DNA of 64,000 nt from Candidatus Heimdallarchaeota archaeon. GTDB lineage: Archaea; Asgardarchaeota; Heimdallarchaeia; Heimdallarchaeales; Kariarchaeaceae. Location: NCBI GenBank assembly GCA_026702845.1, contig JADCLS010000014.1, forward strand, positions 102,956-166,955, read 5' to 3'. The number at the start of each line of letters is the position of its first letter. The stretch's first letter is position 1. The notes beneath the pieces are model-generated. The model had not been told where the DNA came from, did not search any database, and saw nothing but the letters and a program-made list of their open reading frames with translations. The position numbers and the translations under genes were made by a program. Positions 56,901 to 64,000 of the stretch are shown here, piece by piece.

Positions 56901-59900
56901 AAACCAAACACTTATTGTCTGATGACCAGTTTTCACAAAATTTTGATTAAGATCGATAATATCACCTATTCCATCAAAATACAATGCAGAACCTTCAATT
57001 CCTGAAACATAAGTTGGATCACCACCAATTGTTCCACCAGGAGTATTACCCGTTATATCGTTTAATATAATTCCACTTCCCTCATTGAAATTATAATAAG
57101 CCCAGAGTAAATCATCTAATGATTTCACAGTCACAACTACCACATCAAATGATATGTTACCTTTTGCGTCTGAAATAGAGAGGTTATACGTATAAATTCC
57201 TGCTGGCAATCCATCCAAACTGTAAGAGATGGTTCCATTAACCCAATCGGAATTGGTAGCAGCATACACGCCATTCTGTGTCAAATTATATTTTGATGGA
57301 TTAGTATCACCCACTGTCCAGGCAACAGTTTGACCAGTCTGACCCTCATTAATTGAGAAATCTGCTGGAGAACTGATTTCAGGATAGATTGTATCTGCAG
57401 GTAATGCATGTAGATTGTAAAGATCAGATACTTGTGTTGCAGAAAGTGATTTATTATAAATTCTGATTTCATCAATGGTTCCATCTAGTTTAGCACCAGC
57501 TGCACTTCCACCAATCCACATTGATTCTACAATACCATTGACGGTATAGTAACCTCCATCATAGGGCTCTTGAGATAATAATTCCCCATTCATATAGAAA
57601 TAACCATAGCCAGTTTCAGAATCTTTTACGATTACCATATGATACCATTGGGGACTAGTACCTACATACGGTGATTGTCGAATAGTACCAACTGAATCGT
57701 AGTAATACATCCTATATTGATTACCAACATCATTTATCATGGTGAATGCCATTGCATTGTTTGAATTAGACCTCTGATATAAGATGTACCCATATGCATC
57801 TACTTCAGGTTTGAACCATGCACTAATGGTCTGACTACCTGTTTTGAGAAAATTCGCATTTGTATTGATCCAATCATCAATTCCATCGAATTTTAGTGCT
57901 GTGCCATCAATCCCTGTGACATATGCAGGATTACCTATATGAGAACCATCAGGATTATTACCTGAAATATCTGTTAAAACACTACCAGATCCCTCATTGA
58001 AATCATAATATGCCCAAAGATCGGTATCTAAAGGATCCATATATTGACGATACAAATCTTCTATTTGGGATGGTGTAAGGGTTTTATTATATAATCTAAC
58101 CTCATCAATAATACCTTGATAAAAACCATATGGACTTCCATTGTTATTTGCAGCTGCAATATAGGCATTCAATAAATGACTTACATATAAAGTGCCATCC
58201 CAAGTCCAAGAATTAATTAAATTATTATTGATATAAAATGATACATTATTATTCGTTTTACTTTTTATTAATGCTATGTGAACCCATTGACCATAATTAA
58301 CATCTTCTGAGCTATCAGTATAAGAATTTGATCCATCATGCCAACGCATCCACCATTTATTATCAGTATCTGCAGTTGGAGCAAAATTGAAAGAGTCATG
58401 AAGTGAAAGTGAAGTATATTGAGTAAAAACGCTACCTTGTTTTTGTTCAGGTTTCGTAAAGAATGAAATTGATAAATCTTCAGTTGTAATGAAGTTTCTA
58501 TTTAAATCAACATAATCATCAATACCATCAAATTTCAATCCAAAACCTTCAATTCCCTCTTCATATGTGGGATTTCCCATAATTGTGCCATCAATTTGAT
58601 TTTCAGATTTATCATTCAATACAGAACCAGATTCCTCATTGAAATCATAATAAGCCCAAAGATCTGTTTGTAGAGGATCTAAATTGACATAACTAGTAGG
58701 GATTTTCATATAATGTATTTTACTGGTAACATAATCTGCAACCCATAATTTATCTCCAGAAATCTCTATGCCAGTTGGTATTGTTGTTGGAACATCAAAT
58801 TGATAAACCAATGATCCATCAGATGGATCTAAAACCATTACTGATCCAAATTCACTTTCTGCAAGCCATAAATACTTGCCATCAAAAGCTAAACCTTGTG
58901 GATAGATTGTAGGTAGAGCAAAACTTTCAACTGAAGTTTGTGTGTCCAAATTGATTTTATCGATTGTATGATCAGTCCATGATGCTGCCCATATATGATT
59001 TGTTCCATCAAATGCTACTCCAGTAACAGATCCAACTAGTGCATTAATATCAAACATATCTACAGTAGATCCGGAAGTACTTAATTCGTAATAACGAGAG
59101 GGAAAACCACCTCCAGGATTACCTGAAGTATGAATTAAGGTTCCTTTATTCCAAGCTAAGCCAAAAGGAGATGAATATGGTGCACTGAAACTGCTGATTT
59201 GAGATCCTGAATAAGGGTCTATCTCCTTTATATTTCCAGCACCATTATCAACCATCCATAAATTGGATCCATCAAAAGCTAATCCACGAGGCCATGTAGA
59301 TGGTACGCTAAATGAGCTCAATAAGGTCAATTCTGGACCTTTAATGCTATAAAGTAAGGAATAATCAATATAATTCACGCTATCAAATGGTTTTTCATAT
59401 GTTAAATATGAAATATCAAATCCAGTATTTGTATAGGTTGTCGATATTAAAGTATAATCAGTCTCATAAGGATATTTTGCATTGATTATTAGAGTTCCAT
59501 TCTTATGAAATACAAATTGTATATCGGACCATACATTTTCTGAACTTGGACTTTTTGCTGATGAACCAGTGGAAACAATGTTAGGATCTAATCCTTGTAC
59601 CCAATTAGCAGAATTGAATGCAAACATATATTTTGTTCCATTAGAGTAATAGAATTCCAACCAAGGTGTCCTATAGCTTGAACCTCCCGATACAAGATTA
59701 ACTCTTGACTCCCATATTAAGGGAAAATCTACTTTACTAATATCAATGTGAATTTTGAAACCCTCATTAATATCAATATCTCCATCCGTAGGCATAATTG
59801 CTAATCCTTGATCTGTATCGATATACATTAAATTATCACCTCCGGTGTCTGATTTCTCAAATACTCCTGCTTCTAATTTATCTGTATCGTAATAATCATT

Positions 59901-62855
59901 CCAGTAATAGGTATAGCTATCATTTTCTCCACCAAGATTAGTGAAATTGCCATACCAAGTTTTTTGATCATAATCAAATGAATAAATAGACACTTCCAAG
60001 GCATAGAAGAAAATAGCTCTATCAATACTATCCACAAAGCTTATTGATGGGCTAGACTGTATCTTATCTGTCTCATAGTCAAGATCAAGTAATAGCCAAT
60101 TATTGATTTTCGAGTTAAACTCCCATGTATCATTATATAAGTTGGATCCGTCATATCCCCCATAGAGTAGAATGCTCTTTCGTACAGGATCATACCATGT
60201 CTCTGCTTGGTTCAATGCAATTGGATGATTTGAAGGATTGAGATTGGTCCATGTATTGGTTGCATATTCATAGCTCCAAGTATCTGCACTCCCAGAGATA
60301 GAACCAAACATCAAAAATTTGCCAGTTGAATTATCAAAAGTTATTCTATGCTGAGATCTCGCTGATGGGTTGGTTGATGGGTTCATACCTGTCCAAGTAT
60401 CTGAATTGAAGTCATAGGACCATGTATCTGCCAGTTGACCTCCATTGCTACCTCCAAAAAGCACAATTATGTCATTTTTAGCATCGTAATCCATTGAAGA
60501 CCAAGATCGGGCAATCGGTCCAGAGCTCATCTGTGTCCAATTGTAGTAATCCACACTGAATGCCCAAGTATCTGAGAGATAAGTCGTACTATATCCTCCA
60601 TGAATAATAATACGCCTGCTTTCAGCATCATAGGCAATAGAATGTGCATATCTTCCTGCTGGAGCAGTTGCAGTTTCTACATGTGTCCAATTTGCAGTTG
60701 GGACATCAAATACCCATATATCATTGTATTTTGCTCCTGCACTCCCACCATTTGAGCTACCACCGAAAATGTAGATTTTATCCTGGTCTTCCACATATAC
60801 AGAATAGGCATCTCTGTTTGATGGCCCTACCTCAGTTCCTTCAGTATATACTTTCAAGAAGTCCATATGCGATTCATAATTCAGATTTTGCTCGAAGTGG
60901 AATATTGTTGGTTTAGCATTTATTGAAATTGTATCTAAAAATTCCCAATAGGAAGAATTGGCTAGTTTAACCCAAGTAGTAATTGAAGAATAAGCATTAT
61001 CAATCACCCAACGCACATCATACCAAGTATTTGCTTCCTTTGGTCCTTTTAAATTCTTTCCATTTATATAAGCTCCATCATATCGGATCCAACCATACGG
61101 TTCCTCATAAAGGAAAGTTGCATAAGCTAAAACATTCAAAGAATCATCATAAAGACGAATTTTTGGCAAAGTATATGTATTGAGTGGAATAATCTGCTTG
61201 ATTCTGGTTTCAATGATTCTTGTATTATCCGGTAAGGAATACCTGACATAATCATCATTCCCCCCACTTACTGGGATATGCATATGACCATCATAAACAA
61301 CATTAGTTACATCTGTTCTAGTCCAATCAGCAGAGCTAAATACATCATCATTGAATTCCTCGTAGTATGAAAGATGTAGATCAGATCCAGTGAGATCTAG
61401 TACGAAATTCTCAGTTTGGGAATCAGATGAACGTACATTATAGATAAATAATTCATACTCTGGATCGATATCAATTTGAATGGGTACAGCAGAGATTCCA
61501 CCATTAGAGTCTGATGTTTGAAAAATAGTTTTATGAATCAAATTCTGGCCATCATAGATAACATAACCCCATTGGTATACACCAGAACTTGTTTTGGAGA
61601 ATAGCATATCAACTAAGGTACCATTTCCATAGAGATCTACTGGTTTAATCCCGGTTCTAAAATAGTATTTACTGTCAGTTACAGTTAATGAGAGTGAATC
61701 TGCGACATAGGTTGCTCCATTCCATTCATAATTTACTACCTGCATATCTGCACCATTAGTAGGTTCAACATGGGCAAATAAATTCATAATCCCATCATTA
61801 TCGTAATCCCAGGGCCAAAGTGAAGTATGATGATAACCTAAATCAACTGTAAATGTCTGGGTAAAGGCGTCACTACCAGAATTATAATCATAGATGAAAA
61901 TTCCTGCATCAATTGCTATTAGGGCAATTTCCATTTGATCGTCATTATCTAGATCCTCGATAATCAATTCAGCATTATTCAATCCAGATGGAATGGTCGA
62001 TTTAGTTAATACACCATCTGTACTGAATTTTAATCTTCCAAATGCACTACCATCGTAATAGGCATTGGAAAAATAAATCTCATTTGAACCATCCAAATCA
62101 AAATCATAAATATTGAAATTATTCAGTTCAGATTCGGTTGTGATTGAATTTGAGACATCAACAAAGGTGTTTGACTGAGCATTATATTTTGAGATATAAT
62201 GATAATCAGATCCTGAGTAGTCATTCATTATGCATTTGAAATAATACATCGTTCCATTACCAAAGGCATCATATTCCCTGTAAACTGTCTTGGTAGCAGT
62301 AGCCTCCGAATAAATTTCATTGGTAAAACCACTGGTTCTTGAATCGAATTCATAAATCTTGGTGAAACCAGCAGCCCCTCTTAACTGATCTGTCCCAGTT
62401 GCTGAGATAACGGTTAGAATTTCTGGAATCCCGTTTTGATTTATATCAATTACATCACCATTTCTCTCTCCATCATATCCATTTGCACCTACCTGACCCT
62501 GCCAGATAGTATCCCATCTCTCCCCAAGCTGCTCAACCGGAGATAATCCATTACTGGGCAAGTCTAAAACAGAACCAACATCAGGTGATAGTTGTGATGG
62601 TATCATCTGTGGAGTGTTCAATGGAACCTCCCGAGTGTTAACAGGTGTGTTAACTGGAGTATTTAAATTCTGATTTTTTGTTAAATCATTACTAAAATTA
62701 TTAGTATTCAATTGTGCATCATCTTCATACTGAATAGAGGTTTCTTGAGATCCATTAGTAATCATTGGTACCATGGAAACTATCAATAAACAAAGTATGA
62801 AAATGTTTAACCACTGTTCTTTAAAGGTTGAATATACCTTACCGACCATTTTCAT
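50913..62855 (-). CDS. Giant multidomain surface protein (FG-GAP, kelch, NHL-like, LamG, Ig-like, FN3)
   Basis: The gene is 11.9 kb, encoding 3980 residues. A signal peptide (Trp-Leu-Asn-Ile-Phe-Ile-Leu-Cys-Leu-Leu) is followed by FG-GAP-like repeats (about 120-500), a ConA-like domain (500-670), kelch repeats (670-985: Gly-Gly-Tyr with Asp-Thr-Trp-x-Phe), a second ConA-like domain (990-1170), and a Vgb/NHL-like propeller (1170-1390: Leu-Ala-Phe-Asp-Gly-x-x-Leu-Trp). Four LamG domains (from about 1390, 1610, 1920 and 2430; Trp-Ala-Tyr-Tyr-Asp-Phe-Asn-Glu) alternate with four Ig-like modules of the type in the 5'-truncated protein. Twelve FN3 domains (2820-3935) precede a membrane helix and Arg-Arg-Arg-Glu-Glu-Leu. 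It is a long surface adhesin or scaffold; targets are unknown. Confidence 0.9.
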   Translation of the reverse strand: MKMVGKVYSTFKEQWLNIFILCLLIVSMVPMITNGSQETSIQYEDDAQLNTNNFSNDLTKNQNLNTPVNTPVNTREVPLNTPQMIPSQLSPDVGSVLDLPSNGLSPVEQLGERWDTIWQGQVGANGYDGERNGDVIDINQNGIPEILTVISATGTDQLRGAAGFTKIYEFDSRTSGFTNEIYSEATATKTVYREYDAFGNGTMYYFKCIMNDYSGSDYHYISKYNAQSNTFVDVSNSITTESELNNFNIYDFDLDGSNEIYFSNAYYDGSAFGRLKFSTDGVLTKSTIPSGLNNAELIIEDLDNDDQMEIALIAIDAGIFIYDYNSGSDAFTQTFTVDLGYHHTSLWPWDYDNDGIMNLFAHVEPTNGADMQVVNYEWNGATYVADSLSLTVTDSKYYFRTGIKPVDLYGNGTLVDMLFSKTSSGVYQWGYVIYDGQNLIHKTIFQTSDSNGGISAVPIQIDIDPEYELFIYNVRSSDSQTENFVLDLTGSDLHLSYYEEFNDDVFSSADWTRTDVTNVVYDGHMHIPVSGGNDDYVRYSLPDNTRIIETRIKQIIPLNTYTLPKIRLYDDSLNVLAYATFLYEEPYGWIRYDGAYINGKNLKGPKEANTWYDVRWVIDNAYSSITTWVKLANSSYWEFLDTISINAKPTIFHFEQNLNYESHMDFLKVYTEGTEVGPSNRDAYSVYVEDQDKIYIFGGSSNGGSAGAKYNDIWVFDVPTANWTHVETATAPAGRYAHSIAYDAESRRIIIHGGYSTTYLSDTWAFSVDYYNWTQMSSGPIARSWSSMDYDAKNDIIVLFGGSNGGQLADTWSYDFNSDTWTGMNPSTNPSARSQHRITFDNSTGKFLMFGSISGSADTWSYEYATNTWTNLNPSNHPIALNQAETWYDPVRKSILLYGGYDGSNLYNDTWEFNSKINNWLLLDLDYETDKIQSSPSISFVDSIDRAIFFYALEVSIYSFDYDQKTWYGNFTNLGGENDSYTYYWNDYYDTDKLEAGVFEKSDTGGDNLMYIDTDQGLAIMPTDGDIDINEGFKIHIDISKVDFPLIWESRVNLVSGGSSYRTPWLEFYYSNGTKYMFAFNSANWVQGLDPNIVSTGSSAKSPSSENVWSDIQFVFHKNGTLIINAKYPYETDYTLISTTYTNTGFDISYLTYEKPFDSVNYIDYSLLYSIKGPELTLLSSFSVPSTWPRGLAFDGSNLWMVDNGAGNIKEIDPYSGSQISSFSAPYSSPFGLAWNKGTLIHTSGNPGGGFPSRYYELSTSGSTVDMFDINALVGSVTGVAFDGTNHIWAASWTDHTIDKINLDTQTSVESFALPTIYPQGLAFDGKYLWLAESEFGSVMVLDPSDGSLVYQFDVPTTIPTGIEISGDKLWVADYVTSKIHYMKIPTSYVNLDPLQTDLWAYYDFNEESGSVLNDKSENQIDGTIMGNPTYEEGIEGFGLKFDGIDDYVDLNRNFITTEDLSISFFTKPEQKQGSVFTQYTSLSLHDSFNFAPTADTDNKWWMRWHDGSNSYTDSSEDVNYGQWVHIALIKSKTNNNVSFYINNNLINSWTWDGTLYVSHLLNAYIAAANNNGSPYGFYQGIIDEVRLYNKTLTPSQIEDLYRQYMDPLDTDLWAYYDFNEGSGSVLTDISGNNPDGSHIGNPAYVTGIDGTALKFDGIDDWINTNANFLKTGSQTISAWFKPEVDAYGYILYQRSNSNNAMAFTMINDVGNQYRMYYYDSVGTIRQSPYVGTSPQWYHMVIVKDSETGYGYFYMNGELLSQEPYDGGYYTVNGIVESMWIGGSAAGAKLDGTIDEIRIYNKSLSATQVSDLYNLHALPADTIYPEISSPADFSINEGQTGQTVAWTVGDTNPSKYNLTQNGVYAATNSDWVNGTISYSLDGLPAGIYTYNLSISDAKGNISFDVVVVTVKSLDDLLWAYYNFNEGSGIILNDITGNTPGGTIGGDPTYVSGIEGSALYFDGIGDIIDLNQNFVKTGHQTISVWFKPEVGQTGSIIRQQSTSNNHIAFGHNFNGGKYIGYYHDDGGDYFESGFTDILDNTWYQVVLVKDAITNQGIFYVNGQVFSIQSFDGGVFQNIFVSATIGLDFEGIIDEVRFYNTSLSVVQVSELYNLHAPTPDTTKPDVTSPADFSITEGQTGQTVAWTVGDANPSKYNLTQNGAYAATNSAWVNGTISYSLDGLPAGMYTYNLSISDTAGNISYDVVVVTINEPLPQGMIVDDFNDPTYGYDPTIWNTADYGTANKDISSGETVVFSAGGHSFSGVITKPEYSNMTTVSVIAKFNTNVASCRGNGFGFTDMAPLTNNWGYYYWNSWYNYSTTYGAANTISCFQGTSNDLSFGYIKDGYASYSSPYTTDANFHNYTIVRGEAEILRYVDGVLVETYTQPNRIPTIDLPFVITSTEWCGGAGTWIEIDKVVMKSSSLSTSSDLWAHWNFNEGSGLTSTEQQGTGYDATLQNGAFFDTGVEGSGVYLDGVDDTIDLGYHFQRFDDMAVSIWFKPLSHGGNVFNIITRPTGTTIFRLDVASDGYYDSWFSTSSGNVFITSDTIPVELNVWAHAVIINDKTNGKLQFYLNGNLANEIAWDGTYYAVTTQYHARIGDAEYTPTGNFHGYVDETKFYNTSLSGTQVTDLYNLYAPVADITSPEISSPADFSVNYGDIGDTVDWSVGDENPYRYNITQNSVLIVTNQSWNNGTISYSLDDLAIGTFTYNLSISDVAGNIVFDVVVITVIDATAPTLNSPNDLQYIVGSTGNEITWSASDIQPDYYDVTINGSAYISGQSWTSGSIVVDIDGFAVASYTFVITVYDSSGLYAQDTVFLTVTTPATTPPSEPLNVLITSNPSQLTISWSVPSSDGGIGIDGYKVYRSTTSGSGYTLLITTTQLIYADLSVSNGVEYFYVIIAYNAQGDSPSSVEVSAIPAGIPGSPTNVQATAGDTEVTLTWSAPVDTGGLPITTYAIYRGTSSGSYIFLTNVTILTYLDTSVANDITYYYVITAFNAQHESLISNEVSATPVLPGTVPDAPTNLQVTLDGTSIIIDWQAPVDNGGQPITEYYVYRGTTSGSLSFLGSSTTLQFIDTISLAEETTYYYQVSAINAKGESVRASEVSIFYDLAPTIITGLTILGSDQSIEIQWNSEASANNYLIYRSLDGSNFVFLATTSSLSYIDSGLTNGQTYYYYVTGENAIGEGDPSNTVSAYPYTTPSTPVLDGSVASESITLTWVISDDGGSSITAISIYYLVEGDGSYTLLDTIIENSYTHNGLINGVSYSYKIVATNEAGNSNESNVKILIPLGPPSVPLEFNAQVNDDEVTLSWAAPNTDGGSPVTEYRIYRSTTSGSGFVFLVSTTLTEFLDQGLSYETTYYYKVAAVNALGEGPQASEIEVYIAINLDLPPAPTNLNATSGDGFVYLEWLGDAEVYNIYRADETNSRLFLGNTTNLYYTDSTVLNGILYQYFVTAVNNAGESSISNIVVAQPQEEVPPPSAIIEIDGVSMPGYNYIYWNYSVSGVEFVIHRAESGGNFISIGLTSAKFFADYDVIAGNSYQYYVIVINSGGSSDSSSEVVLEALPGSGYPSTVTNFDAAVSDSEVILTWNPPLQNAQGLIYHIYRSTNPNTLSLIGNTTTTEFIDNTVVNYIIYYYAIVAENDIGESSFSEVINVMSQPAIAPSTPDGFTIEATTNGVFLKWNEPENLNAEIVGYTILRSVGSNEFTELTVTYALNFTDYAVSDGVSYSYKLLAFNEFGSSEEVGPLNILFESPGTVPHAPVLTGDSNGNVISLTWTEPSYVGSGIVKYIIYQSVDNQNFIVLADTTTTSYTDTIENPGMTYYYRVSAVNDQGESALSNSVAVSTQMGTDLTNQLTSLSAMQNGEIIVVTWEVDSSTGIQKILLYRDDGNGYALIAILDRDTTTYYDGNVIYGSSYTYRLAANQEVHSESLQSNTVNFVNPNAETTIEESEGSFLPISIEVVILSFALFGLIMRTNFLRRREEL
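50914..50929 (-). promoter_or_regulatory. Shine-Dalgarno with ATGA overlap between giant surface genes
   Basis: On the minus strand GGAGGG (50924-50929) precedes the ATG at 50916 by 7 bases, and that ATG overlaps the upstream gene's TGA. This is the same coupling arrangement as at 7581-7599 between two other surface-protein genes. Confidence 0.75.
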
Positions 62856-62929
62856 TGACTTATGTGAAAGTACTGAGTTTATAAAGTTTTAATAATCCCA
62901 TTTTTGGGAATTGGTTACTATAGTCTTTC

Positions 62930-63169
62930 TCATGAAGATAAATTGGATTTTATTATCTCCAAAAAACTAATTCCTTCGTTTGTTATCATGTATCCTCTAT
63001 CAGGTGTGGAAATCTTAGATACATAATCAAAGGAAATTAGGGTTTCTAATTTTCTATAAAAAGTAGAATTACTGATATACATAAAATGCTCTCTTAAGTC
63101 ATTTCCTTTAATGGTTTCTGGTCCTATAGTACGTAAATATTGTAATATGGCAAGGTCATTTATATCCAA
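62930..63169 (-). CDS. Winged-helix DNA-binding protein, probably 5'-truncated by a frameshift
   Basis: The open frame starts at a TTG (63169) and encodes 79 residues of a winged helix (Leu-Ala-Ile-Leu-Gln-Tyr-Leu; Asn-Ser-Thr-Phe-Tyr-Arg-Lys-Leu-Glu-Thr-Leu; a wing with Asp-Arg-Gly-Tyr-Met-Ile-Thr). Coding-like sequence continues upstream in the same frame to 63228 without a good start (Ile-Thr-Glu-Gly-Leu-His-Arg-Trp-Leu-Glu-Glu). Beyond a shift at the CCC run (63235-63237) it continues to a GTG at 63255 in another frame. One missing base would restore a protein of about 108 residues. It lies just upstream of the giant surface gene and may regulate it. Confidence 0.5.
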   Translation of the reverse strand: MDINDLAILQYLRTIGPETIKGNDLREHFMYISNSTFYRKLETLISFDYVSKISTPDRGYMITNEGISFLEIIKSNLSS

Positions 63170-63255
63170 TTTTATATTATATCCATTTTCATGAACTTGC
63201 TCTTCTAACCATCTATGTAACCCCTCAGTTATTTCCCATCAACCCTTTTGAACAC

Positions 63256-63842
63256 ATTATCAAGCGATTTGTAATTGAACCTTTATTTAATTGTTGGGAA
63301 TTCTGATGTGCATCCATAACGACCTCTTTTCAACAGAAATAGGGATTTTGGAACAGACAAAATATCAAAAATACTAAGGATTTATTCAATTGTGAAAATA
63401 TTAAATAATTTATGCAGTAATTCATATTTTAATTAATTTCCCAAATTCATAGCTGACAAAATTCAGTCAAATATAAAATAAGCAAAAGAAGTCTGGATTC
63501 TCACAAATATGAAGATTTGTCGAATAACAATATCTACTAATCAAATATCAATACTTCAATAAATAGAATTCAAATTCAAGGACTTTAAACTCCTATGACT
63601 ACATATGTCTTTTGAAGTCATAATTTTTTGGTATTATTAGAATATAAAAAGTCTACAAAATGAGACTATTCATTGCCCCGCCGTTTTATCTGTTATTATT
63701 ATCAATTTCAGCCTTCAATCTTGAAAAATTAGAATATACAACAAGAAATACCAAATTTTATATCTTTAAGGTCTGAATATTAACATTTAGTAAATAATTT
63801 TTGTTTATTTTTAATTAAGAATTTCAGTAAATGCCAACCCAA
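63256..63842. other. Intergenic region, nothing recognised
   Basis: About 590 bp of AT-rich sequence with dense stops. No tRNA-like structure, repeat or clear promoter could be picked out. Confidence 0.45.
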
Positions 63843-64000
63843 TCACAAATCCTTATTGTATAATTTAACTAATTCATCACCTCCTGGTTGACCATCCAGA
63901 ATTTGATGGTCATAATAGTCTGCGACCTCGTTCTCGTCGGTATGGACAGGTGATTGAGTTGCATTGGGAGAGTGGCAAAGTATTGCCACCTCTTCTTGCA
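63843..64000 (-). CDS. C-terminal end of an unknown protein (5' end outside window)
   Basis: A minus-strand frame is open from the window edge to a TGA at 63843-63845, giving 51 residues (ending Pro-Gly-Gly-Asp-Glu-Leu-Val-Lys-Leu-Tyr-Asn-Lys-Asp-Leu). The stretch has higher G+C than the flanking intergenic DNA and an acidic, coding-like composition (Asp-Glu-Asn-Glu-Val-Ala-Asp-Tyr-Tyr-Asp). The other two frames stop and are less protein-like. Family unknown. Confidence 0.4.
   Translation of the reverse strand, partial: QEEVAILCHSPNATQSPVHTDENEVADYYDHQILDGQPGGDELVKLYNKDL

Overview
The window is about 64 kb of AT-rich DNA (roughly one third G+C by eye) that almost certainly comes from an Asgard archaeon, probably of the Heimdallarchaeia or Lokiarchaeia type. 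The reasons are a two-domain gelsolin-like protein, very large membrane-anchored Ig/FN3 surface proteins, TPR proteins ending in a longin/roadblock-like domain, a beta-propeller fused to a PCI-like winged helix, a Zc3h12a-like NYN ribonuclease with a zinc finger, and TATA boxes 24-27 bp upstream of start codons (leaderless transcripts) mixed with Shine-Dalgarno-led internal genes. No tRNA, rRNA, CRISPR array or transposase was seen. Lineage is inferred from gene content only.

Layout. 1-8.8 kb: the 3' end of a surface protein made of 27 Ig-like modules, a co-translated one-module partner and a small Cys-containing anchored protein. 9-11.6 kb: an SPFH protein, a membrane protein with a Gln/Tyr-rich tail, and an NAD kinase-like enzyme. 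11.7-14.7 kb: a possible defence or stress cluster of CARF-HTH regulator, small Gly-rich protein and HEPN-like protein, with a divergent HNH nuclease. 14.7-22.6 kb: a second Cys-containing anchored protein, a regulator/MFS exporter pair, a secreted propeller, a metallo-beta-lactamase-fold hydrolase, a frameshifted membrane-protein gene, an ICMT-like methyltransferase and a small-GTPase-like protein lacking its nucleotide-binding motifs. 23.4-25 kb: a DOMON-like/cytochrome b redox pair. 25.2-26.4 kb: a protein resembling a catalytically dead class I tRNA synthetase joined to a winged helix.

26.3-30.3 kb: a compact vWA - PP2C phosphatase - protein kinase operon of the TerY-P type. 30.5-33.7 kb: a SIRT6-like sirtuin, then two genes sharing an unrecognised C-terminal domain; one of them carries gelsolin domains and a long Ala/Glu/Lys helix. 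33.9-43.1 kb: mixed metabolic, transport and regulatory genes (alpha/beta hydrolase, CMD-like protein, Na+/H+ antiporter, NYN RNase, lactate permease-like carrier, LMW-PTP with a TPR protein, propeller-PCI, two-CW protein). 43.3-45 kb: a HAAS membrane protein with a PadR regulator and its probable operator. 45.1-62.9 kb: two giant surface proteins (1931 and 3980 residues) in an overlapping pair. The right edge holds a winged-helix gene that looks frameshifted and the end of a further gene.

The best candidates for undescribed biology are the gelsolin/shared-domain pair, the synthetase-like winged-helix protein, the CARF/HEPN/HNH cluster, the pseudo-GTPase and the archaeal TerY-P-like operon.
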